Below are positions 36,287 through 45,759 of a DNA stretch of 46,046 nucleotides, piece after piece. Where the stretch lies: NCBI RefSeq assembly GCF_026805325.1, contig NZ_JAPRAT010000031.1:1-46046 (forward strand). Direction: 5' to 3'. The number at the start of each line of letters is the position of its first letter. Within the stretch, counting starts at the first letter, position 1. A program made the position numbers and the translations under genes. Origin of the DNA: Natronobacillus azotifigens (GTDB lineage Bacteria > Bacillota > Bacilli > Bacillales > Amphibacillaceae). Below the pieces are notes generated by a model that ran no database searches, was not told the origin of the DNA, and saw only the letters and a list, made by a program, of their open reading frames with translations.

Positions 36287-36646
36287 CTAGCAATTCTCTG
36301 GTGAACCTTCTCGTTCTTTCGCTTTAAAAGATGAACCACAGCCACAAGAGACAATCGCATTGGGATTGTCAATGGTGAATCCGCCACCCATCATATTTTG
36401 TTTGAAATCAATCGTTGTGCCATTAATAACAGGAATGTCTTGTTTTGAGATGATAACAGGTACCCCGTTAATTTCTTCTGTAAGATCTACATCTTCATTT
36501 ACACTATAGTCAAAACCTAACGAATAAGAAAGACCACTACAACCGCCGCCTTTTACACCGAATCGCAACCGTACATTTTCTTGGTCTTCTTCCTTCATCA
36601 TTTCTTCTATTTGTAAACGCGCATTATCCGTAATTGTTAAAACCAC
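36287..36646 (-). CDS. yutM: A-type Fe-S carrier (HesB/IscA/ErpA-like, YutM)
   Basis: 119 residues with the three conserved Cys: one in VKGGGCSGLSYSL near residue 35 and two in VSCGCGSSFK near residues 100-102. DYSVNEDVD and IDFKQNMMGGGFTIDNPNA are family-typical. It carries or inserts Fe-S clusters. A promoter (TTGATA-17-TATACT, 36678-36706) precedes it, so it has its own start although dapF lies just upstream on the same strand. Confidence 0.93.
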   Translation of the reverse strand: MVLTITDNARLQIEEMMKEEDQENVRLRFGVKGGGCSGLSYSLGFDYSVNEDVDLTEEINGVPVIISKQDIPVINGTTIDFKQNMMGGGFTIDNPNAIVSCGCGSSFKAKEREGSPENC

Positions 36647-36677
36647 AATAACTCCTCCTTACGATTCATTATTACCA

Positions 36678-36706
36678 AGTATACTCGCAATTATTTATCG
36701 TATCAA
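36678..36706 (-). promoter_or_regulatory. yutM promoter
   Basis: Minus strand: TTGATA (36701-36706), 17-base spacer, TATACT (36678-36683), 32 bases before the start codon and just after dapF. Confidence 0.65.
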
Positions 36707-36721
36707 ATAAATAGCTTGAAA

Positions 36722-37585
36722 CTACTTATCCCAAATAAATTCACCATCGCAAATCGTATCCGCTGCCCCACTCATCCAAACACGACCGTCATTTGCCCAT
36801 CGAATCAGTAAATCTCCTCCGCTTAAATGAACAGTCACTTCTTGATCGCGTGCAGCTCTATTGGTTAAAATTGCAGCAACAACTGCAGCACAAGCACCCG
36901 TTCCACAAGCTTCTGTAATTCCAGATCCACGTTCCCAAACACGAAAATGCAACTCTTTTTCAGTCACTGCCTCTACAAATTCAACATTAACCGATTCAGG
37001 AAACCGTTGATCATCTGTAATTACAGGACCTAATTCCTGTAATGGAGCTTGCTCTATATCTGGCACAAAGAAAATCGCATGTGGATTTCCCATCGAGACA
37101 GCAGTAAGTTCTAGCTGATGATCAACGACCTCAAATTTCTCCTCAATAACTTGACCGTCGTCAGAACCAAGCATAGGAATTTTTGATCGATTCAAGATAG
37201 GTTCCCCCATGTCTACGGTTACCTGTGTAATAAAATCTTCCGAACCATGAACCTCAGCAGTAACATTACCAGCTTTCGTTTCAATCATAAACACTCTTTG
37301 GTCCACTAATTTGTGTTCATACGCATATTTAGCGACACATCGTAATCCATTACCACAAGTTTTGCCCTCAGAACCATCTTTATTGAAAATTCTCATTCCT
37401 AACGGTGCTTGATCACTTGGATGGATTAGAATAAGTCCATCTGAACCAATCCCTGTGTTTTTATTTGCCACATCGATTGCTAATTGCGTTAGTTCTTTTT
37501 CATCTATGTCTACTTCAAACTGATTAATATAAATATAACTATTACCAAGCCCATGCATCTTCGTAAAAGGAATTCTTCTCAACAT
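36722..37585 (-). CDS. dapF: Diaminopimelate epimerase
   Basis: 287 residues. Catalytic Cys pair: [15 protein letters not shown] (first Cys near residue 76) and [16 protein letters not shown] (second near residue 222). It converts LL- to meso-diaminopimelate for lysine and peptidoglycan. ATG 37585 is chosen because CTGGAGGAG lies 7 bases upstream and the family starts [14 protein letters not shown]. Its product feeds the same mDAP pool that AsnB modifies. The position next to yutI/thr genes is as in B. subtilis. Confidence 0.96.
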   Translation of the reverse strand: MLRRIPFTKMHGLGNSYIYINQFEVDIDEKELTQLAIDVANKNTGIGSDGLILIHPSDQAPLGMRIFNKDGSEGKTCGNGLRCVAKYAYEHKLVDQRVFMIETKAGNVTAEVHGSEDFITQVTVDMGEPILNRSKIPMLGSDDGQVIEEKFEVVDHQLELTAVSMGNPHAIFFVPDIEQAPLQELGPVITDDQRFPESVNVEFVEAVTEKELHFRVWERGSGITEACGTGACAAVVAAILTNRAARDQEVTVHLSGGDLLIRWANDGRVWMSGAADTICDGEFIWDK

Positions 37586-37699
37586 TATCTCCTCCAGACT
37601 CACTTCATTCATGCATTTTTGCGTACATATTCATTTATTATAGTATAAATAGACCTAACTGAAAACTATTAAGCATGATGCCAACATTCTTATTATTTT

Positions 37700-37735
37700 A
37701 AAGTGGGAGTCTAACAGATGTTTGCTTTGGGGGAA
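37700..37735 (+). repeat. Repeat A copy 11 (fragment)
   Basis: AAAGTGGGAGTCTAACAGATG then TTTGCTTTGGGGG resembles the end of hairpin 3 and the 3' tail. Short and decayed. Confidence 0.45.
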
Positions 37736-37828
37736 ATATTGAAAATAGCGGATCTCATCAATTCTTTAGTTAGATTTTTTCGAAAAAAATGTTATACTAA
37801 CAAAAGGAATATAGAAAGGGGCAGATGG

Positions 37829-38053
37829 ATGATGCAAGAACAAGTACAAGAAGTTTTAAATAAATTACGTCCATTCTTACTACGCGACGGTGGCGACGTA
37901 GAACTTGTAGAAGTAGAAGATGGCATCGTACGTCTTCGCTTAATGGGAGCGTGTGGAAACTGTCCTAGCTCAACCATTACGTTAAAAGCGGGGATCGAAC
38001 GCGCACTTGTAGCAGAAGTTCCTGGTGTACAGGAAATCGAACAAGTATTTTAA
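37829..38053 (+). CDS. yutI: NifU C-terminal domain Fe-S scaffold (YutI)
   Basis: 74 residues. The CxxC motif is in [15 protein letters not shown] near residue 47, with [15 protein letters not shown] at the start of the domain. Start ATG 37829 has AAAGGGG about 7 bases before; a longer frame back to 37718 would include non-conserved sequence and a repeat A fragment. The protein binds and transfers Fe-S clusters. It is divergent from dapF, and with yutM it makes two Fe-S delivery genes within 2 kb. Confidence 0.93.
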   Translation: MMQEQVQEVLNKLRPFLLRDGGDVELVEVEDGIVRLRLMGACGNCPSSTITLKAGIERALVAEVPGVQEIEQVF

Positions 38054-38057
38054 TTAC

Positions 38058-38170
38058 AACCGAGCAAACACCACTCGGTCCTTTTGAAATAATTTAGATA
38101 TAGAAAAATTAGGTGGGCGTGGTGATGACAAGCAAGCGCTTGTCATGCGACGCACTTTCTTATCTTGAAA
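38058..38170 (+). repeat. Repeat B copy 4 (5' half)
   Basis: CCGAG ... CTCGG hairpin, CGGTCCTTTTGAAATAATTT, then ATGACAAGC/GCTTGTCAT and GCGACGCACTTTCTTATC. The long third hairpin and the second outer arm are missing. Confidence 0.75.
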
Positions 38171-38191
38171 CAAACTTATAGAACTCCCATT

Positions 38192-38225
38192 AAAAACACT
38201 CAGCAAAAGTTTGCTGAGTGTTTTC
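38192..38225. terminator. Bidirectional terminator, yutI/thrB
   Basis: AAAACACTCAGCAAA / TTTGCTGAGTGTTTT with a 3-base loop between convergent units. Confidence 0.88.
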
Positions 38226-38227
38226 GC

Positions 38228-39112
38228 TTATTGAATTACCCTTACTCCATGATTTTCAACTTCCAGAGGTAACCACGTTAACTCTGGAAATTTTACTTTC
38301 CAATCAGCTAAATGCTCATCCACTTTCGCTTGTGTTGTTAATGCAATCATTGTCGGACCCGCTCCACTTAAAAAGATCCCGTAGGCATCCTTTTCAAGGA
38401 GGGAAACTAACGCATCATAATGCGGAATAAGTTCCTTACGATATGGTTGATGAAACCTATCCTTTTTCATCATTTTTCCAAGCAACGACCAGTTCTGTTG
38501 ACAAATTGCAGCGACACTAACATTTGCCACACTGCTCGCCTGGACACTTTCTGGATAGGCAAATGATGCAGGTAATACAGATCTCGCATCTGATGTCTTC
38601 AATTCAAATTCCGGAACCGCAGCAAGAAAAATTAAATCATCAATCGGAACGCGAATCGAAGCTAGTGTTTGATCGAAGTGTCCAATGACACATCCACCGA
38701 GAATCGATGGGGCAACATTATCTGGATGTCCCTCAATTTCGGTTGCAAACTGCAATTTATCATGATTGGTTAACTCCAATTTTAGAAGTTGGTTTGCTAA
38801 TTCAATGCCTGCTACAATGGCGGTTGCGCTACTACCTAATCCACGTGCTAACGGAATATCGCTTGTCATTTCAACACGACAAGTTGGTAATAATTTGTTT
38901 GAAAATTGCTTTGCTGTTTGATCCGCAATTTGATAAATTAAATTCGATTCATCTTCTGGAATACCTTCAAGACAAGCAGATCGTGGGACAAATTCCCATT
39001 GATCTGCTTGTTTTATATCCAAAATCAAATAAAGATTTAGCGCTACGCCAATCGAATCAAAGCCAGCCCCTAGATTTGCCGTTGTTGCTGGAACTTTAAT
39101 TTGCCAACTCAT
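38228..39112 (-). CDS. thrB: Homoserine kinase
   Basis: 294-residue GHMP kinase, phosphorylating homoserine. ATP-binding motif [16 protein letters not shown] near residue 86; N-terminal [19 protein letters not shown]-terminal [12 protein letters not shown]. Its start overlaps the thrC stop by 4 bases (ATGA), so it is the coupled last gene of hom-thrC-thrB. Confidence 0.96.
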   Translation of the reverse strand: MSWQIKVPATTANLGAGFDSIGVALNLYLILDIKQADQWEFVPRSACLEGIPEDESNLIYQIADQTAKQFSNKLLPTCRVEMTSDIPLARGLGSSATAIVAGIELANQLLKLELTNHDKLQFATEIEGHPDNVAPSILGGCVIGHFDQTLASIRVPIDDLIFLAAVPEFELKTSDARSVLPASFAYPESVQASSVANVSVAAICQQNWSLLGKMMKKDRFHQPYRKELIPHYDALVSLLEKDAYGIFLSGAGPTMIALTTQAKVDEHLADWKVKFPELTWLPLEVENHGVRVIQ

Positions 39113-40170
39113 AGCGTAACACTACCGACGATTTCCTTCATCACTACTTCTTCATCGTTTGGTAGTACACGAGGTTTTACGTCGCTATACTCAATAGCAG
39201 TGTTCGGATCTTTTAACCCATTACCGGTTAATACACAAACCACTTGAGCACCTTTCTCTACTTTCCCTTCTTCTAACGCTTTAAATAATCCTGCTACTGA
39301 AGCGTTCGATGCTGGTTCAGCAAAAATCCCTTCATTTGCTGCCATCCATTGATAAGCCTCAATCATTTGCTCATCTGTAATTTCATCGATTGTACCATTC
39401 GATTCTTCGCGCGCAGCTACTGCTTGTTTCCAACTTGCTGGATTACCAATACGGATTGCCGTACCGACAGTCTCAGGATTTTCAAAGATACGATCGTGAA
39501 CAATTGCTGCTGCACCACTTGCTTCATACCCCATCATTTTGGGTAAACCCGTTTGCTTTTGCTCATTATATTCTTTAAAACCTTTCCAGTACGCAGTGAT
39601 ATTCCCTGCATTCCCAACTGGAATAAATAAGTAGTCAGGTGCTTTTCCTAACACATCACAAACCTCAAATGCTGCCGTCTTCTGTCCTTCAATCCGATAT
39701 GGATTCACCGAGTTTACTAACGTAATATCCTCGTGTTCGCCTAATTTTCGAACGATACGTAATGCATCATCGAAATTTCCTTGAATTGAATAGATCTCTG
39801 CACCATACATAACAGCCTGCGCTAACTTCCCTTGAGCAATTTTACCTTCAGGAATAACAACAATACAGCGTAATCCCGCACGAGCTGCAAAAGCTGCTGC
39901 AGAAGCGGAAGTGTTACCAGTCGATGCACAAATAACTGTCTTTGAACCAGATTCAATCGCTTTTGCCATTGCCATCACCATACCACGATCTTTAAAAGAA
40001 CCAGTAGGATTAATTCCCTCGACTTTGGCATATGCCTCGACTTGATATTTTTTTGATAAATTTTCTAATTTTATTAGTGGAGTATTTCCCTCATGTAAAC
40101 TAATTAATGGCGTTTTCTCTCCCACAGGTAAATATTCTTTATATTCTTGTAATAGTCCTTGCCAAGCCAT
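39109..40170 (-). CDS. thrC: Threonine synthase
   Basis: 353-residue PLP fold-type II enzyme converting O-phosphohomoserine to threonine. PLP Lys is in [11 protein letters not shown] near residue 59; phosphate loop [11 protein letters not shown] near residue 185; [17 protein letters not shown] near residue 83. Length is the short Bacillus form. It is the middle gene of the operon, 2 bases after hom. Confidence 0.97.
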   Translation of the reverse strand: MAWQGLLQEYKEYLPVGEKTPLISLHEGNTPLIKLENLSKKYQVEAYAKVEGINPTGSFKDRGMVMAMAKAIESGSKTVICASTGNTSASAAAFAARAGLRCIVVIPEGKIAQGKLAQAVMYGAEIYSIQGNFDDALRIVRKLGEHEDITLVNSVNPYRIEGQKTAAFEVCDVLGKAPDYLFIPVGNAGNITAYWKGFKEYNEQKQTGLPKMMGYEASGAAAIVHDRIFENPETVGTAIRIGNPASWKQAVAAREESNGTIDEITDEQMIEAYQWMAANEGIFAEPASNASVAGLFKALEEGKVEKGAQVVCVLTGNGLKDPNTAIEYSDVKPRVLPNDEEVVMKEIVGSVTL

Positions 40171-40172
40171 AC

Positions 40173-41465
40173 TTATTCCTCCCCATCCACACGGTAATGA
40201 CTAATCATCCGTATAACAACTGTTAATTTTTCTAATTCTGCTAAACTCTTTAATAACTGTTCTTGACTGATTTTATGTGTAACCATAACGATTTCTGCTG
40301 TACCTTCTTTTTCTGCTGGTAGTTGCAAAATCTTCGCAAAACTAACTGCTTGATCAGAGAAAACATTCGTAATTTCTTGGAATGCCCCTGCTTGGTCATT
40401 TACTTCTAAACGAATAAAATGACGAGAAAATTTTTCATTGTAATCCTTTAACTGTCGTTCAAACTGTGGATCAATATACGTGTTTCCACTAATGCCTAGA
40501 CGAATATTCCGAACCACTTCCATTAAATCAGATACTACAGCTGTTGCAGTTGGTAAACTACCTGCACCTGGTCCGTAAAACATCGTTTCTCCTACAGCCT
40601 CACCGTGTACATATACAGCATTAAATTCATTTTTAACTAATGCAAGCGGATGGTCTTTCGGCAATAATGTTGGCTCCACACTTACTTCTGCTTTTGAGTT
40701 ATCCATCGACGCGATTCCGATTAGTTTGATCGTATAACCTAAGCTCTCTGCAAAATTAATATCGTCTTGCGTGACATTACGAATTCCGGTAACATCAACA
40801 TCGTCTAAATTCAGCTCCATTTTAAAAGCTAAATTCGCTAATAACGTCATTTTTCTCGCAGCATCTAGTCCGTCGACATCAGAAGTCGGATCAGCCTCCG
40901 CAAATCCTAGATCTTGTGCTTCTTTCAAGACTTGATCAAAAGGAAGTCCTTCATCCGTCATTTTTGTCATAATATAATTCGTTGTACCATTAACGATTCC
41001 CATGATTTTTTCAATATGATCGGAAGCAAGACCGTCTGCTAAGGTACGAACGATTGGAATACCACCAGCAATACTAGCATCATAAAGAATATCACAATGA
41101 TTTGCCTTTGCTAGACGTAGTAATTTCTGTCCATGAACAGCCATCAAATCTTTGTTGGCTGTTACAATGTGTTTTTTATTTTGGATTGCTCGTTCCATTA
41201 ATTGATTGGTATCTTCAATACCACCCATTACTTCAATTATTACATCAATCGCTTCATTTTCAACAAGCTCACCTGGATCATTCGTTAACCAGCTTCGATC
41301 AATTACAATATCACGCGGTTTATCTAAATCATTAACGAGGATTTTATTGATTTCAATCTCACACCCTAATTTGTGTTTAATTTGCTCTTGGTGACTTTCC
41401 AAAACTTTTACTACACCAGTCCCTACTGTACCTAAACCACATAAACCTACACGAATTTTATCCAT
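40173..41465 (-). CDS. hom: Homoserine dehydrogenase
   Basis: 430 residues. N-terminal NAD(P) motif [16 protein letters not shown], catalytic region with [14 protein letters not shown] near residue 175 and [17 protein letters not shown] near residue 209, and a C-terminal ACT domain (from about residue 350, [17 protein letters not shown]) for threonine feedback. It makes homoserine, the branch point to threonine and methionine. It is the first gene of hom-thrC-thrB, with its own sigma-A promoter. Confidence 0.97.
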   Translation of the reverse strand: MDKIRVGLCGLGTVGTGVVKVLESHQEQIKHKLGCEIEINKILVNDLDKPRDIVIDRSWLTNDPGELVENEAIDVIIEVMGGIEDTNQLMERAIQNKKHIVTANKDLMAVHGQKLLRLAKANHCDILYDASIAGGIPIVRTLADGLASDHIEKIMGIVNGTTNYIMTKMTDEGLPFDQVLKEAQDLGFAEADPTSDVDGLDAARKMTLLANLAFKMELNLDDVDVTGIRNVTQDDINFAESLGYTIKLIGIASMDNSKAEVSVEPTLLPKDHPLALVKNEFNAVYVHGEAVGETMFYGPGAGSLPTATAVVSDLMEVVRNIRLGISGNTYIDPQFERQLKDYNEKFSRHFIRLEVNDQAGAFQEITNVFSDQAVSFAKILQLPAEKEGTAEIVMVTHKISQEQLLKSLAELEKLTVVIRMISHYRVDGEE

Positions 41466-41519
41466 CTTTACGCCTCCCCCTGTATTTTCAAAAAGTACAT
41501 ATGTTTATCTATAGTGGAC

Positions 41520-41548
41520 ATTATACCTTTCAATCTCGGCTTATTCAA
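41520..41548 (-). promoter_or_regulatory. hom-thrC-thrB promoter
   Basis: Minus strand: TTGAAT (41543-41548), 17-base spacer, TATAAT (41520-41525), 55 bases before hom. No T-box or attenuator is visible in the short leader. Confidence 0.75.
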
Positions 41549-41683
41549 GCACTAATTGACTTAAATTTCTGAAAAAATACATTGCTTTAATTTCTCAAGA
41601 TATTTTACATAGGATTAGAGTAGGGTAAATTTGCTTTTTTAGAACCTTATAATTCGTATTACTTATCAAGAAGCAGGAAAATA

Positions 41684-41735
41684 ATGTGAAACTTCAATCA
41701 GTGGGAGACCTTACGGGCGATTGATCCGGGATAAA
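41684..41735 (+). repeat. Repeat A copy 12 (internal deletion)
   Basis: The 5' end through CAATCAGTGGGAG is joined to ACCTTACGGGCGATTGATCC and GGGATAAAT. The join is explained by recombination between the GTGGGGG/GTGGGAG of hairpin 1 and the GTGGGAG of hairpin 3. It lies between the divergent hom and pgpA genes. Confidence 0.85.
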
Positions 41736-41804
41736 TCGTTTGAGAAATTTAGGCAAAGGGTATACTATAAAGACAGTGAAAATACATGGATTGGATGGGA
41801 TATC

Positions 41805-42314
41805 ATGACAGAAAGACAACCGAAAACAGAACTTGAAAAAAAAGCCCGTGAATGGTTAACGGAACGCGGGGTAACGTTACAAGATATAGGAGAGCTCGTC
41901 TATTTTTTACAAGCACAATATCATGATGAACTGAAAATGGAAGATTGCATAGCAAATGTTGACAAAGTACTTCGAAAACGTGAAGTTCAAAACGCTGTTA
42001 TTACTGGTATTCAACTCGATGTATTGGCCGAGCAAAACAAACTAAGCTCACCCCTACAAGAGATTATTGATACTGATGAAAGTTTGTATGGTGTAGATGA
42101 AATTGTTGCGCTTTCCATCGTCAACGTTTATGGTTCCATCGGGTTCACCAACTATGGATACATAGACAAAGAAAAACCCGGCATATTAAAAAAACTAAAC
42201 GATAAATCAACCGGTAAATGTCATACGTTTTTAGATGACATTGTTGGTGCGATCGCAGCATCCGCTTCAAGCAGGCTAGCGCATAGCGTTGCACATGATG
42301 AAGATCTAGACTAA
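41805..42314 (+). CDS. yutG: Phosphatidylglycerophosphatase A-like protein (YutG)
   Basis: 169 residues of the PgpA family low-temperature-requirement/YutG group. WLTERGVTLQDIGELVYFLQ near residues 16-35 and NVYGSIGFTNYGYIDK, KCHTFLDDIVGAIAASASSRLAH (Asp-rich HTFLDD) in the second half match. It is expected to dephosphorylate PGP or act as a related alpha-helical phosphatase. Start 41805 (MTERQPK) follows GGATGGGAT; the frame extends back into repeat A, which is not conserved sequence. Confidence 0.85.
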   Translation: MTERQPKTELEKKAREWLTERGVTLQDIGELVYFLQAQYHDELKMEDCIANVDKVLRKREVQNAVITGIQLDVLAEQNKLSSPLQEIIDTDESLYGVDEIVALSIVNVYGSIGFTNYGYIDKEKPGILKKLNDKSTGKCHTFLDDIVGAIAASASSRLAHSVAHDEDLD

Positions 42315-42321
42315 TTGTTCG

Positions 42322-42364
42322 AAATAGCTGATCAAAGGGAAACCATTATGATCAGCTATTTTTT
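42322..42364. terminator. Bidirectional terminator, yutG/yutD
   Basis: AATAGCTGATCA / TGATCAGCTATT with a 14-base loop and T6 on the plus strand. Confidence 0.8.
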
Positions 42365-42638
42365 ACTTATCGATGCGCTTTACAATAAAATAAGCACAAC
42401 CAAAATTGCAATACTCGTAAAGATAATCATCGACAGTACTCACCTTTGTATCAAAGCTAGCTTTTGTATTTTGATCATCATAAAAGCCTTTTAAACGCAA
42501 TTGTTCGTAGCCCCAATCTCCAACAATAAAATCATATTTTGCCAAAATATCACTATAACGCTCTGTAAAAGCTTTTTGATCAAAACCATCTTTCGCTTCT
42601 TCAATTACTTCATAGCATTGTCCTTCTATTTCAATCAT
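42363..42638 (-). CDS. yutD: YutD family protein (DUF1027)
   Basis: 91 residues. Start 42638 (MIEIEGQCYEV) follows AGGAGAAGGAG, and the family begins at this point; a longer frame to 42752 is not supported. YDFIVGDWGYEQLRLKGFY and the C-terminal YLYEYCNFGCAYFIVK (paired Cys) are conserved in YutD. The function is unknown. It converges on yutG, with lytH divergent upstream, as in B. subtilis apart from missing yutC/yutE/yutF. Confidence 0.85.
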   Translation of the reverse strand: MIEIEGQCYEVIEEAKDGFDQKAFTERYSDILAKYDFIVGDWGYEQLRLKGFYDDQNTKASFDTKVSTVDDYLYEYCNFGCAYFIVKRIDK

Positions 42639-42821
42639 TTGACTTTCTCCTTCTCCTAAAAAAACTAACTTTCGTTCAGAATAGCTATATTTTAACACAG
42701 GAGTTGTGTCTAGGACTAGTGTCTTGTGGTGAAACAAAAATATGGTGATCATTACCTTCTATTATTTCCGTTCATTTGTACACAATAAGATTATCACGGA
42801 CACTAGGAGTGAATCGCCATC

Positions 42822-43781
42822 GTGAAAAGATATTATACAATTCTCATTCTCACTTGTTTTTTGTTTCTTTCTGCAGAATTGTTGGTAGTAGCTGCTGATT
42901 CATCAACATTTGATGAAAGAATGGCACTATATCAAAAGACAGAGGCCTTAACTCAAGTGCCTTGGTACTATTTGGCCGCTATCGATCAATATGAAAGAAA
43001 CACTTCAGAAAAGTCAGAAGAGAGGATTACATCGATTACTTTTCCAGACTCATTATGGTTTGGACTTGAAAATATTGATCATATAACAGACAGTCGAATT
43101 ATTGGATTATTCCAAGGAATTGGTCAAGATGGTACCGGAAATAATCAAGCAGATCCAATGAACGATGAAGACGCTCTTTATACATTAGCCATGTATATCC
43201 GACAATATGGCATTACTGAACCAGATATTAAGATCGCGTTATGGGAGTATTACCAACGATCCTTAACGGTAAAAACGATCGTGCAAACAGCAAAAGTTTA
43301 TCGCACATTCAACACGACTGAGCTTACCGAGCATGAATTCCCCGTTCCCTTAAATTATAATTATAGCTATAAAAATACGTGGGGAGATGCACGAGGTTTT
43401 GGTGGTCGAAGAATTCATGAAGGCACAGACATTTTTGCGGGTTACGGAACACCAGTCAGAGCTACATCATATGGAGTGGTTGAAATCAAGGGATGGAATA
43501 GATACGGTGGCTGGAGAATCGGGATACGTGATATAAATAATACGTATCATTATTACGCACACTTACACGGATTTTCTGATGATCTGTCCGTTGGAGATGT
43601 AGTACAACCAGGTGATATTATCGGATCGGTTGGTTCCTCAGGATATGGCCCTCCAGGTACATCGGGAAAATTCCCACCCCATCTACATTATGGCATGTAC
43701 AAAGACAATGGAACAAACGAATGGGCACACGATCCTTATCCATCCTTACGTGCTTGGGAGAAAGAATCAAGAAATCGTTAA
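42822..43781 (+). CDS. lytH: M23 metallopeptidase LytH (YunA)
   Basis: 319 residues. An N-terminal signal/anchor (5-22, YTILILTCFLFLSAELLVV) directs export. The M23/LytM domain has HEGTDIFAGYGTPV near residue 203 (first zinc His and Asp), YYAHLHG, and PPHLHYGMY near residue 290 (HxH). The B. subtilis orthologue is the sporulation L-Ala-D-Glu peptidase that shortens cortex side chains, so a spore-cortex role is inferred. Translation starts at GTG with AGGAG 15 bases before. A strong terminator follows. Confidence 0.92.
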   Translation: MKRYYTILILTCFLFLSAELLVVAADSSTFDERMALYQKTEALTQVPWYYLAAIDQYERNTSEKSEERITSITFPDSLWFGLENIDHITDSRIIGLFQGIGQDGTGNNQADPMNDEDALYTLAMYIRQYGITEPDIKIALWEYYQRSLTVKTIVQTAKVYRTFNTTELTEHEFPVPLNYNYSYKNTWGDARGFGGRRIHEGTDIFAGYGTPVRATSYGVVEIKGWNRYGGWRIGIRDINNTYHYYAHLHGFSDDLSVGDVVQPGDIIGSVGSSGYGPPGTSGKFPPHLHYGMYKDNGTNEWAHDPYPSLRAWEKESRNR

Positions 43782-43785
43782 TTAG

Positions 43786-43828
43786 AAAAAATGCTCCACA
43801 CCCGCTACGGATGTGGAGCATTTTTTTA
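43786..43828. terminator. lytH terminator
   Basis: AAAAAATGCTCCACA / TGTGGAGCATTTTTTT with an 11-base loop; usable in both directions. Confidence 0.88.
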
Positions 43829-43944
43829 TAAGATAGGAAAGCATACGTTTTTTATTGATGTGACACGGGTTAGCTTGTCACCATCAACGCCTTACAAACA
43901 TAGCTTCTAATTGTTTTTAAAGAACCAGGTGGTTTTCCCCGTTT
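43828..43944 (-). repeat. Repeat B copy 5 (partial)
   Basis: Minus strand: CGGGGAAAACCACCTGG, AACAATTAGAAGCTATGTTT, GTTGATGGTGACAAGC then GTGTCACATCAA and GCTTTCCTATCTTAT. The inner hairpins are deleted so that TTGATGGTGAC now pairs with GTCACATCAA. Confidence 0.75.
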
Positions 43945-43947
43945 ATC

Positions 43948-44046
43948 TTATTTTGAAGATTTTACTGCATGAGTAATACTCACAGCTAATCCTCCCCATA
44001 TAATTAAAATACCGATAATCATCATAACAATTGCAGGACCTGACAT
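43948..44046 (-). CDS. metS: MetS-like small subunit of NSS transporter
   Basis: 32 residues, too short for usual ORF cut-offs. It begins MSGPAIVMMIIGILIIWGG (a single membrane helix, residues 5-25) and ends SITHAVKSSK. The MSGPAIVMMI...WGG pattern is that of the methionine/alanine importer small subunit first described with MetP of Corynebacterium. It starts 21 bases after the transporter stop, with GGAG in AAAGGAGTAAATTCG, so it is cotranscribed. It is needed for activity of the large subunit in the described systems. Confidence 0.85.
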   Translation of the reverse strand: MSGPAIVMMIIGILIIWGGLAVSITHAVKSSK

Positions 44047-44067
44047 CGAATTTACTCCTTTCTGACT

Positions 44068-45540
44068 TTATTTTTCATTCGGCCATTTTTTCATGGTCAT
44101 TAAAGCACCAAAGAACATAGCCCCTAACGCGACCATCCAACCAAAATTAAATAGAAATTCCATTGGATATCCTTCATAATTGCTCATCATATCTGTACGA
44201 AGATTTTGTAACATCATATAACCCAATACTGCCGGGGTAATAACAGCTATAGAAAACCTCCACCAAGTACCAATCATAATATCAGACACACCATTCGCAT
44301 GTGATTGTAATGCTTTTAATTCCCGAGCAAACCAGCCGATAGCAAGAACTTCAAATAATCCTACTAAAGCAACACCATAGTTATTTATAAAATAATCAAC
44401 TGTATCTAATAAATTTAGTCCACCTTGATTCGCAAAAAATAAAGATAGAATAGCTGCTGCCCCAGTACCTATAATTACAGACGTTCTTCGAGAAAAATTA
44501 AATTTCTCCTGAATCCCTGCAATATACGTTTCGGAAATAGACACCATAGAGGACAGACCAGCTAAAACAAGTGACCCAAAGAATAATACACCAAAGAATC
44601 CAGAAGCGGGCATTTCACTAATAATCGCTGGAAAGACCATAAACGCTAAACCTACCCCACTTCTTACTACATCAGAGATTGGTTCCCCTATTTGAGAAGA
44701 CATGAATCCTAACGCAGCAAAAACACCAATACCTGCTAACAATTCAAATGATGAATTGGCAAAACCAGTAATAAACGCATTGTTAGTAATATCAGATTTT
44801 TTTGGTAAATAAGAAGAAAAAGTAATCATGATTGCAAACGCAATCGATAGACTAAAGAAAATTTGTCCATAAGCTGCTACCCAAACTGAGCCATCTCGAA
44901 TTGTTGACCAATCTGGTGCAAAGAAAGCGTCTAATCCCGCTAACGCTCCTGGTAAAGTAACCGCACGAATAACAATTAATAAGAAACTAAGAATTAATAA
45001 AGGAATAAAGATTTTATTCGCAAGCTCAATACCTTTTTTCACACCACGGAATAAAATAATAAAGACAATAATCCAAATAGCCAATAAAGGATAGAGAACA
45101 GTTGGTACCATGGATCCAAATACTCCGGCTTCCGAAACTTGTAAGAAATCTACCGCGAAAAATCCTTCTGGATCATTTCCCCATGTTTGTCCAATTGAAA
45201 AGTAAGCATACATTACTGCCCAAGCAACAATGACTGGATAATAAGTCGAAATAATAAAAGAGATCGCAACTTGCCACCATCCCAGCCACTCCATACCCTT
45301 GCTAATTCGTTTAAACGAACGTGGAGCAGAACTACGGTACTTGTGTCCAATTGTATATTCCATAATTAACATTGGGATACCTGCCGTTATTAACGCAAAC
45401 AAATATGGGATAAAAAATGCCCCCCCTCCATTTGCATAAGCCGTTGCAGGAAAACGCCAAATGTTTCCTAAACCGATTGCTGAACCCATCGCTGCAAGAA
45501 GGAAACCTAACCTTGTTCCCCATTGTGAACGATCTTCCAT
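44068..45540 (-). CDS. Sodium:neurotransmitter symporter family amino-acid transporter
   Basis: 490-residue NSS protein with about 11-12 membrane helices. TM1 holds the sodium/substrate site GFLLAAMGSAIGLGNIWRFP (GSAIGLGN-WRFP), followed by NGGGAFFIPYL. It imports an amino acid with Na+; with the MetS-like subunit directly downstream, methionine or alanine are the best guesses. ATG 45540 has AAAGGGGAG upstream (a TTG lies one codon earlier). B. subtilis relatives are YocR and YhdH. Sodium dependence would suit a saline habitat. Confidence 0.92.
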   Translation of the reverse strand: MEDRSQWGTRLGFLLAAMGSAIGLGNIWRFPATAYANGGGAFFIPYLFALITAGIPMLIMEYTIGHKYRSSAPRSFKRISKGMEWLGWWQVAISFIISTYYPVIVAWAVMYAYFSIGQTWGNDPEGFFAVDFLQVSEAGVFGSMVPTVLYPLLAIWIIVFIILFRGVKKGIELANKIFIPLLILSFLLIVIRAVTLPGALAGLDAFFAPDWSTIRDGSVWVAAYGQIFFSLSIAFAIMITFSSYLPKKSDITNNAFITGFANSSFELLAGIGVFAALGFMSSQIGEPISDVVRSGVGLAFMVFPAIISEMPASGFFGVLFFGSLVLAGLSSMVSISETYIAGIQEKFNFSRRTSVIIGTGAAAILSLFFANQGGLNLLDTVDYFINNYGVALVGLFEVLAIGWFARELKALQSHANGVSDIMIGTWWRFSIAVITPAVLGYMMLQNLRTDMMSNYEGYPMEFLFNFGWMVALGAMFFGALMTMKKWPNEK

Positions 45541-45759
45541 CAAAAAACTCCCCTTTCACTTACAAAAAACCTAACACCAAGAATACGTACTACTATGTAT
45601 TTTTTGCTATTCTATGCTGTAAAAACGGTAATGTTGTAAATTTTTAATTTATTCTGACTTTATTGATTATAACGAGTCAAACTATCGCTGTCAAAGGTAA
45701 ATTATATAAGTCTAAAAGGGAATCAATTGATCAATAACTAAAGGAAATCAACCGACTAA

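Noticed and set aside
41721..41804. N-terminal extension of YutG
   Set aside because: The extra 28 codons are partly repeat A sequence; a good ribosome site precedes the internal ATG at 41805.
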